From: Chitinophaga pinensis
Lineage (GTDB): Bacteria; Bacteroidota; Bacteroidia; NS11-12g; UBA955
NCBI GenBank assembly: GCA_945877575.1
Contig: CAMDUE010000003.1
Span: 24,174-88,173, forward strand
Direction: 5' to 3'
DNA length: 64,000 nucleotides
Shown here: positions 28,754 to 37,905 of the stretch, piece after piece
How positions within the stretch are numbered: the stretch's first letter is position 1
How the letters are laid out: every line of letters begins with the position of its first letter
Made by a program: the position numbers and the translations under genes
Notes under the pieces: generated by a model
Database searches by the model: none
What the model saw: only the letters and a program-made list of their open reading frames with translations
Told to the model about the DNA's origin: nothing

Positions 28754-30997
28754 TTAGTTCTTTTTTGATTCTTTTTCTTTCAGAGTTTCAATCTTAGGAT
28801 TCTTGTCTTCCTTGCTCAACAGTCTGTAAGACAGTCCCATATGCAATTGATAGTACCAATCGTTTAATCCGTCAGTAGAGCGGGCTGCGGTAGATGCTAT
28901 TTTTCTAGGAGTTTCCGAACCACCTGAAACTTTATAGAGTTTCGCCAAAGGTTGATTTAGATTCCCATCAGCCCAAAATGTTTGGTCTTCGCTGAAATAT
29001 GGATTATCTTTAATTGACTGCATCCACTGATCATAATCACCACCGTACCAAAGTCCTGGACCAAAATCATCCAAATAATCAGTGAATGTATAAACTGCCT
29101 TCATCTCACCTTTGAATGCCCAACGTTTTCTGATGTATGACAATTGCCAAGAAAAACCGGTATTCATTGAAACTTTACTGTAAGGTTTTGAGTTTTCTAG
29201 AAAATTTTGACCTTCTAAACCCAATTCTCTTAAATTAATTCTTTCCTCACTCCAAAGTCTAGCTTTATAAGCAGAACTAGACTCGTCATTCCTTTGATTC
29301 CTGTATGCTATTCTGTAGGGAGTATATGTAAAAACACCCACACTTACTCCAATACTATTAACAAACTTACCCTTTTGGCCTGGTTTCAAATTGTATTTTC
29401 CAATATGCCAAACTCCCTCAACATCCAAAATAGTCATAGGCGTCACAAACATCATTGGCCAAGTATTTCCATACGGCCTAAATTTATTTCCAGCGGTATC
29501 TGTTACTTCTGGAACTACACCACCAGATAGCAAACCCGTTGCCCAAAGGTTGTGCATTGAAATGGTTGATCTATAGATATTTGACTTTAATGAAAATGCA
29601 TTAGTAATATTGTACTGCGCATAACCACCTCCACTAATCTCCAAAGTACTCGGTGGACCTGGCATAAACCCACCATTGACATTATCAAATGGGAAAAATT
29701 TGTGCTTGATATCACCTCCACCATAGATAGATCCACCGCCCCAAAAACCAAATTCCCAAGTTTTTAATTTAACAATCTCCTTAGGTTTATGGAACATTGG
29801 AATAATTACCATGAATCCAACTTTTGCTTTCAAAGTTGTGTCAGGCCATTCTGGACTGATTAACGTAGTGTCTACACGTCGGTATATTGGTGGAGGCAAT
29901 TGAGCCGCAGTTAACTTTGGCACGTTGTATTTCAATCCATTTTGCAAGGTTAAAGTTGCAGGATTCCCTTCCAGATAGGTTGCAATCAGGCTGTCGCCAG
30001 CGAGGTTTTGATTGATGAAAACCGCTCTTCCAAAAGAATCTTTCATTTCAACAATTTTCGGTTGCCCTACCACTTCTAATGCTAAACGTCCAAATTTATG
30101 AGTTGCACCCGTGATGAATATTTCATCTCCTCCCTTTTCTTTAAGGTTGGACGTCTCTGTTGCACCAATTTTGGGTAAACGTGGATCTCGACGATTATCG
30201 AAAATAACTTGTGTACTAGATACATTAGAGAATATCTTTCCCGATGGAATATTCACCGGAACACCAGAACCGCCACTCACTGAAAGTCCTATATTATTGT
30301 CACCCGCTTTATTATTTACAAAAGTCAAATTTCCCAAAGAAACCTGATCGGAAATTACAGTATGTGCAAAATCTAAATGAAGAATTCCCATTGAAGCATT
30401 GTCACCCTTCAACGTATTATCATTGAATGTTAGGTTATCCAATGTATACTTAATGCCTAATGAACCGACCTTTTCAAGAATAACGTTCCCGGAATTGTTG
30501 AAGAAACGAGAATTGGTGATTTGAAAATCAATATTCTTATTATCTCTCAAATCCAAAAGTGGCGAAGATGCATAAATCAAAGGCTCACGAGAATCTATAC
30601 TTGAAAAATTTACATTGTTGATTTGCACAGACTTTCTGTACCAAAAAGGATCAAATCGAAGAGCCTGAACCAATCCAGAAACCTCAGCATTCTCAACTAT
30701 AACTTCCTGATTTCTAGATTTATTGTCAGCAATTACAATACCCAACCCCGGGGTTTCAGCGTTGCGAGACGTAATTTTGACTGGGTTATCTTGAGTACCC
30801 TTTATAATTAGGCCACCAAACACCAACAAACGTGCTCCGTCCTCAAATACTAAGGTTTGACCAGACTTTACGCTAAAAGTTTCAGAAGAATCTACCACCC
30901 TTGTGCCAGATATAACCACTTCGCTAGACTGCGCTTTAAGCATCGAAAACGATGCCAAGGCTAAAATAGTTGAAAAGGTATGAAATATATTTCTCAT
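28754..30997 (-). CDS. Secreted beta-helix plus outer-membrane barrel protein of the GldLM-like operon
   Basis: The 747-residue protein has a signal peptide (ILALASFSMLKAQ, cleaved near residue 22). Residues about 25-330 are repetitive short beta strands with Asn/Asp-rich turns (VIVENAEVSG, VQINNVNFSS, FQITNSRFFNN), as in a right-handed parallel beta-helix. Residues about 390-725 look like an outer-membrane barrel: aromatic amphipathic strands, the segment YTFTDYLDDFGPG known from DUF6089-type barrels, and a last strand YYQLHMGLSYRLL. A charged 20-residue tail follows. It is the last gene of the motor operon, 6 bp after gldM2. I infer that it is the outer-membrane partner contacted by the periplasmic GldM shaft; no such pairing is known to me. 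Confidence 0.72.
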   Translation of the reverse strand: MRNIFHTFSTILALASFSMLKAQSSEVVISGTRVVDSSETFSVKSGQTLVFEDGARLLVFGGLIIKGTQDNPVKITSRNAETPGLGIVIADNKSRNQEVIVENAEVSGLVQALRFDPFWYRKSVQINNVNFSSIDSREPLIYASSPLLDLRDNKNIDFQITNSRFFNNSGNVILEKVGSLGIKYTLDNLTFNDNTLKGDNASMGILHLDFAHTVISDQVSLGNLTFVNNKAGDNNIGLSVSGGSGVPVNIPSGKIFSNVSSTQVIFDNRRDPRLPKIGATETSNLKEKGGDEIFITGATHKFGRLALEVVGQPKIVEMKDSFGRAVFINQNLAGDSLIATYLEGNPATLTLQNGLKYNVPKLTAAQLPPPIYRRVDTTLISPEWPDTTLKAKVGFMVIIPMFHKPKEIVKLKTWEFGFWGGGSIYGGGDIKHKFFPFDNVNGGFMPGPPSTLEISGGGYAQYNITNAFSLKSNIYRSTISMHNLWATGLLSGGVVPEVTDTAGNKFRPYGNTWPMMFVTPMTILDVEGVWHIGKYNLKPGQKGKFVNSIGVSVGVFTYTPYRIAYRNQRNDESSSAYKARLWSEERINLRELGLEGQNFLENSKPYSKVSMNTGFSWQLSYIRKRWAFKGEMKAVYTFTDYLDDFGPGLWYGGDYDQWMQSIKDNPYFSEDQTFWADGNLNQPLAKLYKVSGGSETPRKIASTAARSTDGLNDWYYQLHMGLSYRLLSKEDKNPKIETLKEKESKKN

Positions 30998-31003
30998 TGT
31001 TGA

Positions 31004-32374
31004 TTACTTAATTTGAATTACTAATGGCTTCTCAAAAACCATGCCCTTTGAACCAGTATTAATATCTGCGCCTTGAACCACTATGTATTTCACTTTATCA
31101 ACTTGATCTGCTGATAAGGAAATCTTGTTGCCGGTAGAGTTCATTACCTCGTTTGTTGCACCAACTAAACGATATTTAATGTTAGATAATGAATATTTAA
31201 ACTTCTGCAAATCAGGATGTGTACCATAAATATTCACAAATCCATCTGCTTTTAAACGAGTTCTAGACATTATACCACCGCTGGTTCCCTCTGCATAAAG
31301 AAAGGGCTCAGGAATCTTTTGAACGTAAATAGAATCCCTCAAAAGTGCTTTACCATCTTTATTGTTAATGATAAAACTGCACCAACCTGCCTTTTGAGGA
31401 GTAAAGGTAACTTTGTTACTGCTTCTGTTCATTGCAATGTTAGGATCGCAATCACAGCTAATTCCGGCTGGGTTTAATAAGTTCACGTAATGCAATTCCG
31501 CTGGTTTGCCTTCGTAAAAAATATTATACTTATTGTCTTTTTCGCGCTCAAACGTCTTAGCAATAGAAGTTACTTTTAACGTCTCTTCAACCCCATTCTT
31601 TTTGAAGCTCAAATTGTAAATACCTACATATTTGGGCACAAAAAACAAGGTATCTCCATGCCAATCGGTCAAGTCAAATACTTTATCGTTCTCGGTAGCA
31701 TTAACTTGCATTTCCTCGTGATTAAATACTACAATTCTAACTGTGTCACCAGGGCGCACAGCTTCCATGTTGTAGGCCATAAGCACTAAATAATCGTCAT
31801 TTTGTTCCTCTTTAAGAATGATTCCACCATTTAAAAGCTTCATTCTGAGTTTCAAATCAGCCAACCAAGTTACAACTACTCCAGCAGGAACGTGCTTGAA
31901 TTTCCATTCTACCCATAGTGTTGCTTTTTCAGATTCCAAACCATTTTTCAAATCGTCAGCAAACAACTTTTTAAATTCGGCCTTCTTGGGATTGTTATCT
32001 GGGAGTGCTAAATGATACTTTTTCAATTCGACCAATTTTTCGAAGAGATTGTATCCTTTCTTCCAACGGATAAAATACATATCTGTACCGCTGTAACTGT
32101 CAGGATCTTTGTAAATCTTCTTATCCATATCGTATCCAACTTCCTTGTAGAACTCTTTTTCAATACTCTCAACCTCATTGTAAACCGCTAAAATTTGTTT
32201 GTTATCCATTTCAACAGATGTCGAGTTATTAATGTATTGTGATATATTGATGTTGGTTCTCAACCAATCAATGGGTATTTGCAAAATTGACAATGAAATG
32301 AACAATAAGTACATGACGCTTATCAATTGAAATCGTAGAACCTTGGCTTTTTTTACTCTAACAAAATTTCCCAT
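31004..32374 (-). CDS. GldM-family motor protein, paralogue 2
   Basis: A 456-residue bitopic protein. The N-terminal membrane helix (about residues 14-34, RFQLISVMYLLFISLSILQI) matches the RQKMINLMYLVFIAML pattern of GldM, including the conserved arginine (R14). A helical periplasmic domain follows (to about residue 190) and then beta-rich domains. The end matches the last GldM domain (KYIVVQGADINTGSKGMVFEKPLVIQIK). Canonical GldM (about 510 residues) forms the dimeric shaft inside a GldL pentamer in the T9SS/gliding motor. It lies 1 bp after paralogue 1, in one operon with gldL. The family call is good; its exact machine is unknown. Confidence 0.82.
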   Translation of the reverse strand: MGNFVRVKKAKVLRFQLISVMYLLFISLSILQIPIDWLRTNINISQYINNSTSVEMDNKQILAVYNEVESIEKEFYKEVGYDMDKKIYKDPDSYSGTDMYFIRWKKGYNLFEKLVELKKYHLALPDNNPKKAEFKKLFADDLKNGLESEKATLWVEWKFKHVPAGVVVTWLADLKLRMKLLNGGIILKEEQNDDYLVLMAYNMEAVRPGDTVRIVVFNHEEMQVNATENDKVFDLTDWHGDTLFFVPKYVGIYNLSFKKNGVEETLKVTSIAKTFEREKDNKYNIFYEGKPAELHYVNLLNPAGISCDCDPNIAMNRSSNKVTFTPQKAGWCSFIINNKDGKALLRDSIYVQKIPEPFLYAEGTSGGIMSRTRLKADGFVNIYGTHPDLQKFKYSLSNIKYRLVGATNEVMNSTGNKISLSADQVDKVKYIVVQGADINTGSKGMVFEKPLVIQIK

Positions 32375-32375
32375 G

Positions 32376-33785
32376 TTACTTTATAATTATTACCGGCCTA
32401 CCCTTTGTAACCACACCATCAGTTTGACCCACCAAGCGAATATTATCAAAAATCAGCACGCTGCCTGTTGGAGCTGAGGATTCTAATTCTCTTAGGTCAT
32501 TACGCAAGAAACGAGTTGAACTATGAGTTCTCTTTGAAAATCCATTGGGATGAGTAACACTCATATCAAAATCCACCACTTGCCAAAACGTATTTTTTGC
32601 TTCTAATTTGTTTGCTTGACTCAGATCAACTGAATTACCGCTCACATCCATTAAAACTACTTCTTCTTCAGGCTTAACCGTTGCGACAAAGTCAGATTCA
32701 TCAATGAACTTACCATTGTCGAACATTTGAACACTAAAAATCCCCTCTCGATCTGGAGTAATTATAAGCTTCCAGCCTTTTCTCTCTATTTTCGCTACTT
32801 TAGATGAGAAGGTAATATTGCGTCCTCTTGGGACATATCCGCTATCTAAAGTTACATACAATGCATCACCCACAAAGCCAGAAACAGAACTCGCCGAGTT
32901 GATAAATCTAAATGAAGGAGGCACTACCTTGAACGATGCAAACAATCTTTTGTCGTTTGACATTACTTCCAAAGCGTAATCACCTACAGCCGGGGGTAAA
33001 AAATACATTTTAAAATCATTAGACCTCAAAGAATCAACTTTGATTGGAGAACCATTAATCTTAACTGTTGGTCTTTTTCCGATTTCTTTTGGACGAATGA
33101 TCAAATCAAGGGGTTCACCCAAAATTAAATTCTTCTTGAATTTCTGAATGAAATCAGTCTCGTCTAAGGTTAAAATCTCAAACTTTGGCAGTTCAGATTC
33201 TTTCTTTTTCATTGCCAAAATGGAATGATAAAGCATCACTGTTTTAAAGTGTTCAACCACTGAAGGGATTACACCGTTGGGTGTGCCCTTAAAAAAGTAA
33301 TACAACCCCTCATACTCAACACCCTTGCTATCTTTCAATGAAACAAACTCCTCTTTTAGGTTTTGGTTACCAACAGTGTTGTAGGTCTTGATGAAATTGC
33401 TTAGCGTTTTTTCAATGATTGGCCCCCATTTACCGTTTCTAACTTCCTGTTCAGCAAATTTACTTTCTCTGAGTCGGTCACCTGAAATACTCGCTTCTTT
33501 CTCGTAAGCATAGTAAGCTTTTTTTACATCTTCCAATGAAGCTAAACACTGCAATGTGGCTTTCTTAAGCTCTACATGCTCAGGTACTTGTGGTTTAAAT
33601 ACGTTCAACTCAGACAGCAAACGCTCGTTAACCATTTTCTGTGACTCCTGAACATCTGGAAACTGCAGAACATACATTCCAGGAGAGGTAAAGAAGATTT
33701 GTACAATGAAAATCAAGTAAAACAAAGACAACCTCATGAACGAGATGTTCTTTGCCTTCGAGATTTTTACGGTCAGTTTTCCCAT
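32376..33785 (-). CDS. GldM-family motor protein, paralogue 1
   Basis: A 469-residue relative of the next gene. It has an N-terminal membrane helix (FMRLSLFYLIFIVQIFF, about residues 16-33), a helical periplasmic domain containing GLYYFFKGTPNGVIPSVVEHF, and beta domains. The ending SVLIFDNIRLVGQTDGVVTK matches the last domain of GldM, where a conserved stretch reads like vyFdnIkakGpdG. Aligned on YLIF, the position of the conserved GldM membrane arginine holds serine (S15); an arginine occurs one turn later (R18). This suggests it is the non-identical half of a GldM heterodimer. The gene starts 8 bp after gldL. Confidence 0.83.
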   Translation of the reverse strand: MGKLTVKISKAKNISFMRLSLFYLIFIVQIFFTSPGMYVLQFPDVQESQKMVNERLLSELNVFKPQVPEHVELKKATLQCLASLEDVKKAYYAYEKEASISGDRLRESKFAEQEVRNGKWGPIIEKTLSNFIKTYNTVGNQNLKEEFVSLKDSKGVEYEGLYYFFKGTPNGVIPSVVEHFKTVMLYHSILAMKKKESELPKFEILTLDETDFIQKFKKNLILGEPLDLIIRPKEIGKRPTVKINGSPIKVDSLRSNDFKMYFLPPAVGDYALEVMSNDKRLFASFKVVPPSFRFINSASSVSGFVGDALYVTLDSGYVPRGRNITFSSKVAKIERKGWKLIITPDREGIFSVQMFDNGKFIDESDFVATVKPEEEVVLMDVSGNSVDLSQANKLEAKNTFWQVVDFDMSVTHPNGFSKRTHSSTRFLRNDLRELESSAPTGSVLIFDNIRLVGQTDGVVTKGRPVIIIK

Positions 33786-33793
33786 GAAGGATA

Positions 33794-34291
33794 TTACTTA
33801 TTCAAAAGCTGATTGTATTGGTCGTTGATTTTCTTCAGATTATCATTGTAGTTGGTCATCAAACTATTGAATTCAGTCATTGACTGTTTCATTTGGTTTG
33901 ATTGATCTGCATTTGTGCGCATCTCAGATTTGATATCATTAACGGCAGAGGTCATTTCTTTCAAACCCTCATTCAACTGAGCCAAGGTTTGGCTAAATTG
34001 CTGCATAGCCGATTGATAACCTGTAGTATCTACAGATGTGCTATTGCCTTCATTATCCAACTGCGGAAATACTTGCTCCCACTGATATTCTTTTTCTGTA
34101 ACCTTTCTTTCAAACGCAGATATTAAAAATACGATTGCTTCTACAGTCAAACCAATGATAAACATTTCATTGGCAAAGTTCCAACCCAAGAATTTGAACA
34201 TCGCTCCAACCAATACGATGGCTGCACCGACTCCATAGACAAAGGTTACTGCATCTAGTTTACCCTTTTGTTCTTTTTGTGTATTACTCAT
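33794..34291 (-). CDS. gldL: GldL-family motor stator protein (short form)
   Basis: A 165-residue inner-membrane protein. Two membrane helices (about 17-35 and 43-58) carry the GldL motif set: VYGVGAAIVLVGAMFKF with K33 and IGLTVEAIVFLISAFE with E51, the counterpart of the essential membrane glutamate of GldL (E49 in Flavobacterium johnsoniae). After YQWEQVFPQL comes a coiled-coil cytoplasmic tail (about 85-165), shorter than the usual total of about 215 residues. GldL forms a pentameric proton channel around the GldM dimer. gldK and gldN, the normal partners, are not next to it, so this is likely a paralogue or a divergent motor. Confidence 0.88.
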   Translation of the reverse strand: MSNTQKEQKGKLDAVTFVYGVGAAIVLVGAMFKFLGWNFANEMFIIGLTVEAIVFLISAFERKVTEKEYQWEQVFPQLDNEGNSTSVDTTGYQSAMQQFSQTLAQLNEGLKEMTSAVNDIKSEMRTNADQSNQMKQSMTEFNSLMTNYNDNLKKINDQYNQLLNK

Positions 34292-34297
34292 ATTGTT

Positions 34298-34777
34298 TTA
34301 TTTTTTTAATAGGTGTTCTTGGAAGTTATTCCAATTTGCAACATTTTGCTTTAACGCTTTCTTCGTTGCAGCATTATTCAATACCAAGAAGATGATGATC
34401 ACAACAAGTATGCCAATAATCATAATTATTAACTGTTGATCAATTTTACGACCCAATTCATCTTGTACTCCTTGTACCACTTTATTTTGATCTTCGAATT
34501 TTTTGGTAAATCCATCTAATGCCAAGTTCATTGCTCTTTCGTTTTGAGCTTGTAACTCCTGAGATCTACGAATTTCAGCTTGAACATCCGCTTTGGTAGA
34601 CTCAACGTCTGACTTCAGTCTAAAATTAGCATCTTCAAGTTCACTAATTCTTTTATTTAATACATTATTTTTTGCTTCCAATTGACGAACAGCCGTTTGC
34701 AGATCACCTGATTTATCAGACTGCCCATAAGAAACAAAAGGCATAGCTATTAAAACGATCAGCGCAAATATTCTCAT
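34298..34777 (-). CDS. Periplasmic coiled-coil protein with C-terminal membrane anchor
   Basis: First gene of the motor operon, 6 bp before gldL. I start it at the ATG at 34777 (159 residues, MRIFALIVLIAMPFVSYGQ), a clean signal peptide. An upstream in-frame ATG at 34837 lies beyond the promoter element and would destroy the signal peptide. After the signal comes a long charged heptad-repeat region (about 25-105), then a strongly hydrophobic membrane segment (IIMIIGILVVIIIFLVL, about 117-135) and a short basic cytoplasmic tail. I recognise no family. It could be an accessory stator or regulator of the GldLM-like motor. Confidence 0.68.
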   Translation of the reverse strand: MRIFALIVLIAMPFVSYGQSDKSGDLQTAVRQLEAKNNVLNKRISELEDANFRLKSDVESTKADVQAEIRRSQELQAQNERAMNLALDGFTKKFEDQNKVVQGVQDELGRKIDQQLIIMIIGILVVIIIFLVLNNAATKKALKQNVANWNNFQEHLLKK

Positions 34778-34800
34778 AGATTTATAGTTAAATTTTAAAA

Positions 34801-34808
34801 CAAATATA
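34801..34808 (-). promoter_or_regulatory. -7 promoter element (TATATTTG) of the GldLM-like operon
   Basis: On the minus strand TATATTTG matches TAnnTTTG. It ends 23 nt before the ATG at 34777, a normal distance, and lies inside the longer possible reading frame, which argues for the shorter start. A convincing -33 TTG is not seen. Confidence 0.55.
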
Positions 34809-34907
34809 CAAGTAATTCTCAATTTTGTAACTTTCATTCATTAACAATAATGTTCCATTTACAATGTTAATTATTTCATAATTTACCTGTATTGAAAATA
34901 AAAGGGT

Positions 34908-34915
34908 TATTTTTG
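34908..34915 (+). promoter_or_regulatory. -7 promoter element (TATTTTTG) of the DUF5686 gene
   Basis: TATTTTTG fits TAnnTTTG and ends 14 nt before the ATG at 34930. There is no TTG at the expected -33 position, so support is partial. It is divergent from the motor operon. Confidence 0.4.
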
Positions 34916-34929
34916 GGGGTAATACCTCT

Positions 34930-37458
34930 ATGCCATTCAGTAATTACCTGAAAATTGTCGCTTTAGTTTTTCTAAATAATTTCTATATTTTATCCTCGCA
35001 AACTCAGGCTAAAAAAAATATTACCATTCATATTTACGAGGCCGAAACCCAAGAACCAATACCTTTCGCGTCGGTTTATTGGCAAGGTACTACCTCAGGA
35101 TTTCAAACTGATTTTGAGGGTAAAATATCCACTACTGTTGCACGATTTCAATCAGATTCCCTGAAAATTGTTTTTGGAGGACTTCAAACAAAAATCATCA
35201 AAATTGATACCCATCAAACAAGTATAAATCTAAATATACTTTTAGATAGAGAAATCATTAAATCGGAAGCCGTTACCATCAATCTTGGCATCAATCCAGC
35301 TATCAAATGGATTGACTTAGCCATTGATAAACGAAACCAAAATAATTTTGACGAATCTGTTAACTATCAATGCGAAGTTTTCTCCAAAACCGTTCTATCT
35401 GTAAATAACCTATCCAAAAAAATTGAGCGTCTGAAAGTTGGAAAACAAATCAATGCTTTATTTGATACTCTAGAATTCATAACCGGTGATACAGAAAAGG
35501 CCGTTTTACCCGTTTTCCTGTCGAACACCATTAGTACCTATGGGCATCAAAAAGGCGGAACCCTTGAACGCGAAGACATCCATGCCAGCAGAGTTCACGG
35601 CGTTGGAATTACAGATGGCTCTACCATTTCACAACTTACTGGTAGCTCTTTTGCCCGCTATAACATTTATAACTCCAGATTACAAATTTTAGGAAAAGGC
35701 ATTATATCCCCAATAGCGCCGCAAGCCAAGCTATTCTATAATTATAAACTCATTGACGTAGATAAAACGCATTCCTTAAGATGGTTCGTGGTAAAAGTGT
35801 CCCCAAAAAATCCAAAAGATATTTTATTCAATGGACTAATTTGGATAGAAGAACAAACCGGTGCTATTACACGTTTGCATCTTGAAATCAATGAAGCGTC
35901 TCAAATTAACTTTTTAGAACGACTCAGAATTACTCAAGAATTTAACCCGTCCAATTTCACCACTCCACCTTATGCCTTGGCTAATTCTCGTTCGTTGGTG
36001 GATGTTTCTGAGTTCACAGAAAACACCATTGGGTTTCTCGCTACCAATTTATTGACTTTCCGAAAATATGAACTCATTGATGAGTTTCCAACGGGCTATT
36101 TTGACCAATCCTTGGTTATGGAAGAATCTGCTCTCAAGCGAAGCGATTCTTTTTGGACAGAAGTTGCTCCCATCAAGGCAAGCCCATTTGAAGAAAAAGT
36201 CATTAATAAAATTGAAGCGGTTCGTGAAATACCCACCATTGACAGAGCTTCGAAAGCACTCAATTTTCTGGTTAATGGATACCTTACTGGAAACAAATGG
36301 CCCGTAGATATTGGACCTTACTATTACCTCGCGCTTTTAAATCCTTTGGAAGGATTTCGGACCCGATGGGGATTCAGGACTTCCAATTATTTATCTAAAA
36401 AATGGCAATTTGAAGGATTCGGAGCATACGGTTTCAAAGATCAGAGATTCAAATACGGATTGAAACTCGCTTGGTATCCAAATCTAAAAAAGGGAACCAT
36501 TATTAAAATCAGTCACACCGAAGACACCGAATTGTTGGGATTTGTAGACAACGAAAATGTGACCAGCGGTGATGCTTTGATATTAGCATTGAATATGTTT
36601 TCGTCAAACAGTTTAGTCTACAGTCAAAATAGCTACTTTTCCTTTGAGCAAGACATTGTAAGAGGACTCAGCTTTCAGGTAAAGTTGAATCACCGTATTT
36701 ACGATTTGCCAGAGTCCCAAAAAATCAAACTAGGTTGGTTTGAGAACCCCGATTCAGAGAACATTTCTACGCATTTAAACAATAGCACCATCAATTTAAA
36801 GCTGACTTATGAGCCAAGAGTTTTTTATGTAGTCAATGACTATCGCAGAACCAATTGGGCTCAGCCTGGACCTAAATACTCAATTTCATTTCAAAAGGCT
36901 CTTCCTGAAATCCTAGGTAGCACATATGATTACGCTAAATTGAGTTTCTTATACAATTACAACCATATTTGGGCAGGCATTGGAAGAACACAAATGAAAA
37001 TCACCGCCAATAAATTGTTTGGCGATGTTCCCTTTCCCTTATTAAACATTCCATTGGGAAATCAAGCCATCGTGTATAACACTAGAGCATTCAATCAGAT
37101 GAACTTATTTGAATTTGTAACTGATCAAAATATTGAAGCTATCGTTGAACATCATTTCAATGGATTGTTCTTTAATCGAATTCCTTTGTTGAATAAGTTG
37201 GGTTGGCGCGAAATCATTAACGCAAAACTCATTGAAGGTTCACTTAGCGCTTCTAATCGTTCTTTGATACCCACTGAAATTCAAATCAAAAACAACATTA
37301 CACCCATAAAATCATTCAATTACGCCCCATATATTGAAGTTGGTTTTGGAGTAGAAAATATATTCAAATTCCTTAGAGTGGATGCTGTTTGGCGTTTAAC
37401 TCACCGAAATAACCAAAATAATTTTGGCATTAAATTATCATCTTACATAGATTTTTAA
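34930..37458 (+). CDS. DUF5686 outer-membrane protein with carboxypeptidase-like regulatory domain
   Basis: An 842-residue protein: signal peptide (to about residue 25), a carboxypeptidase-regulatory-like beta sandwich (about 30-110, EAETQEPIPFASVYWQGTTSGFQTDFEGKIS), a central domain and a large C-terminal outer-membrane barrel ending FGIKLSSYIDF. This architecture is that of the Bacteroidota DUF5686 family, whose function is unknown; TonB-receptor-like barrels share the N-terminal domain. It is transcribed divergently from the GldLM-like operon and overlaps the convergent DUF423 gene by 4 bp. Confidence 0.82.
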   Translation: MPFSNYLKIVALVFLNNFYILSSQTQAKKNITIHIYEAETQEPIPFASVYWQGTTSGFQTDFEGKISTTVARFQSDSLKIVFGGLQTKIIKIDTHQTSINLNILLDREIIKSEAVTINLGINPAIKWIDLAIDKRNQNNFDESVNYQCEVFSKTVLSVNNLSKKIERLKVGKQINALFDTLEFITGDTEKAVLPVFLSNTISTYGHQKGGTLEREDIHASRVHGVGITDGSTISQLTGSSFARYNIYNSRLQILGKGIISPIAPQAKLFYNYKLIDVDKTHSLRWFVVKVSPKNPKDILFNGLIWIEEQTGAITRLHLEINEASQINFLERLRITQEFNPSNFTTPPYALANSRSLVDVSEFTENTIGFLATNLLTFRKYELIDEFPTGYFDQSLVMEESALKRSDSFWTEVAPIKASPFEEKVINKIEAVREIPTIDRASKALNFLVNGYLTGNKWPVDIGPYYYLALLNPLEGFRTRWGFRTSNYLSKKWQFEGFGAYGFKDQRFKYGLKLAWYPNLKKGTIIKISHTEDTELLGFVDNENVTSGDALILALNMFSSNSLVYSQNSYFSFEQDIVRGLSFQVKLNHRIYDLPESQKIKLGWFENPDSENISTHLNNSTINLKLTYEPRVFYVVNDYRRTNWAQPGPKYSISFQKALPEILGSTYDYAKLSFLYNYNHIWAGIGRTQMKITANKLFGDVPFPLLNIPLGNQAIVYNTRAFNQMNLFEFVTDQNIEAIVEHHFNGLFFNRIPLLNKLGWREIINAKLIEGSLSASNRSLIPTEIQIKNNITPIKSFNYAPYIEVGFGVENIFKFLRVDAVWRLTHRNNQNNFGIKLSSYIDF

Positions 37459-37898
37459 CGATTCATCTTCCAGATTCTATAGCCGGTTATACTGAATCCA
37501 GCAATCATCAATACTCCGCCGATGGGCGTAATCATTCCCAATTTTCTTAATAATGGCCAAGTTAAATTGGATGTAGCCACCAACCATAATGTACCTGAAA
37601 ATAGAATCGCTCCTAACAAAAGCAAAACCAAAGAACCACTGAACAAACGACCCTTTTCACCTAGTATTTTAAGTCTAACTTCTTCTCTGGCTTCTAAATG
37701 ATCCGCTCCTTTATTCTGTATAAATCCAACAACACCCAAAACTGCCAATGCCACATATACCCAATAAGTAGTGGCCTTATCCCAAGTGTGCATATCGTGG
37801 TCATTTAATTTATTCTCCAAGCCATGAGCACCAAATGCCCCTAGGGCAACCGCGATAGCCATCATAAACAAGGCAATTGCCACATAATTCCTTCTCAT
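37455..37898 (-). CDS. DUF423 membrane protein
   Basis: A 147-residue inner-membrane protein with four hydrophobic helices. GAFGAHGLE near residues 21-29 and the repeat of TYWVYVALAVLGV-type helices are typical of the YgdD/DUF423 family of unknown function. It starts 7 bp after the TonB receptor stop and is probably the last gene of the metalloprotease-receptor operon. Confidence 0.88.
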   Translation of the reverse strand: MRRNYVAIALFMMAIAVALGAFGAHGLENKLNDHDMHTWDKATTYWVYVALAVLGVVGFIQNKGADHLEAREEVRLKILGEKGRLFSGSLVLLLLGAILFSGTLWLVATSNLTWPLLRKLGMITPIGGVLMIAGFSITGYRIWKMNR

Positions 37899-37905
37899 AG
37901 ATAAT

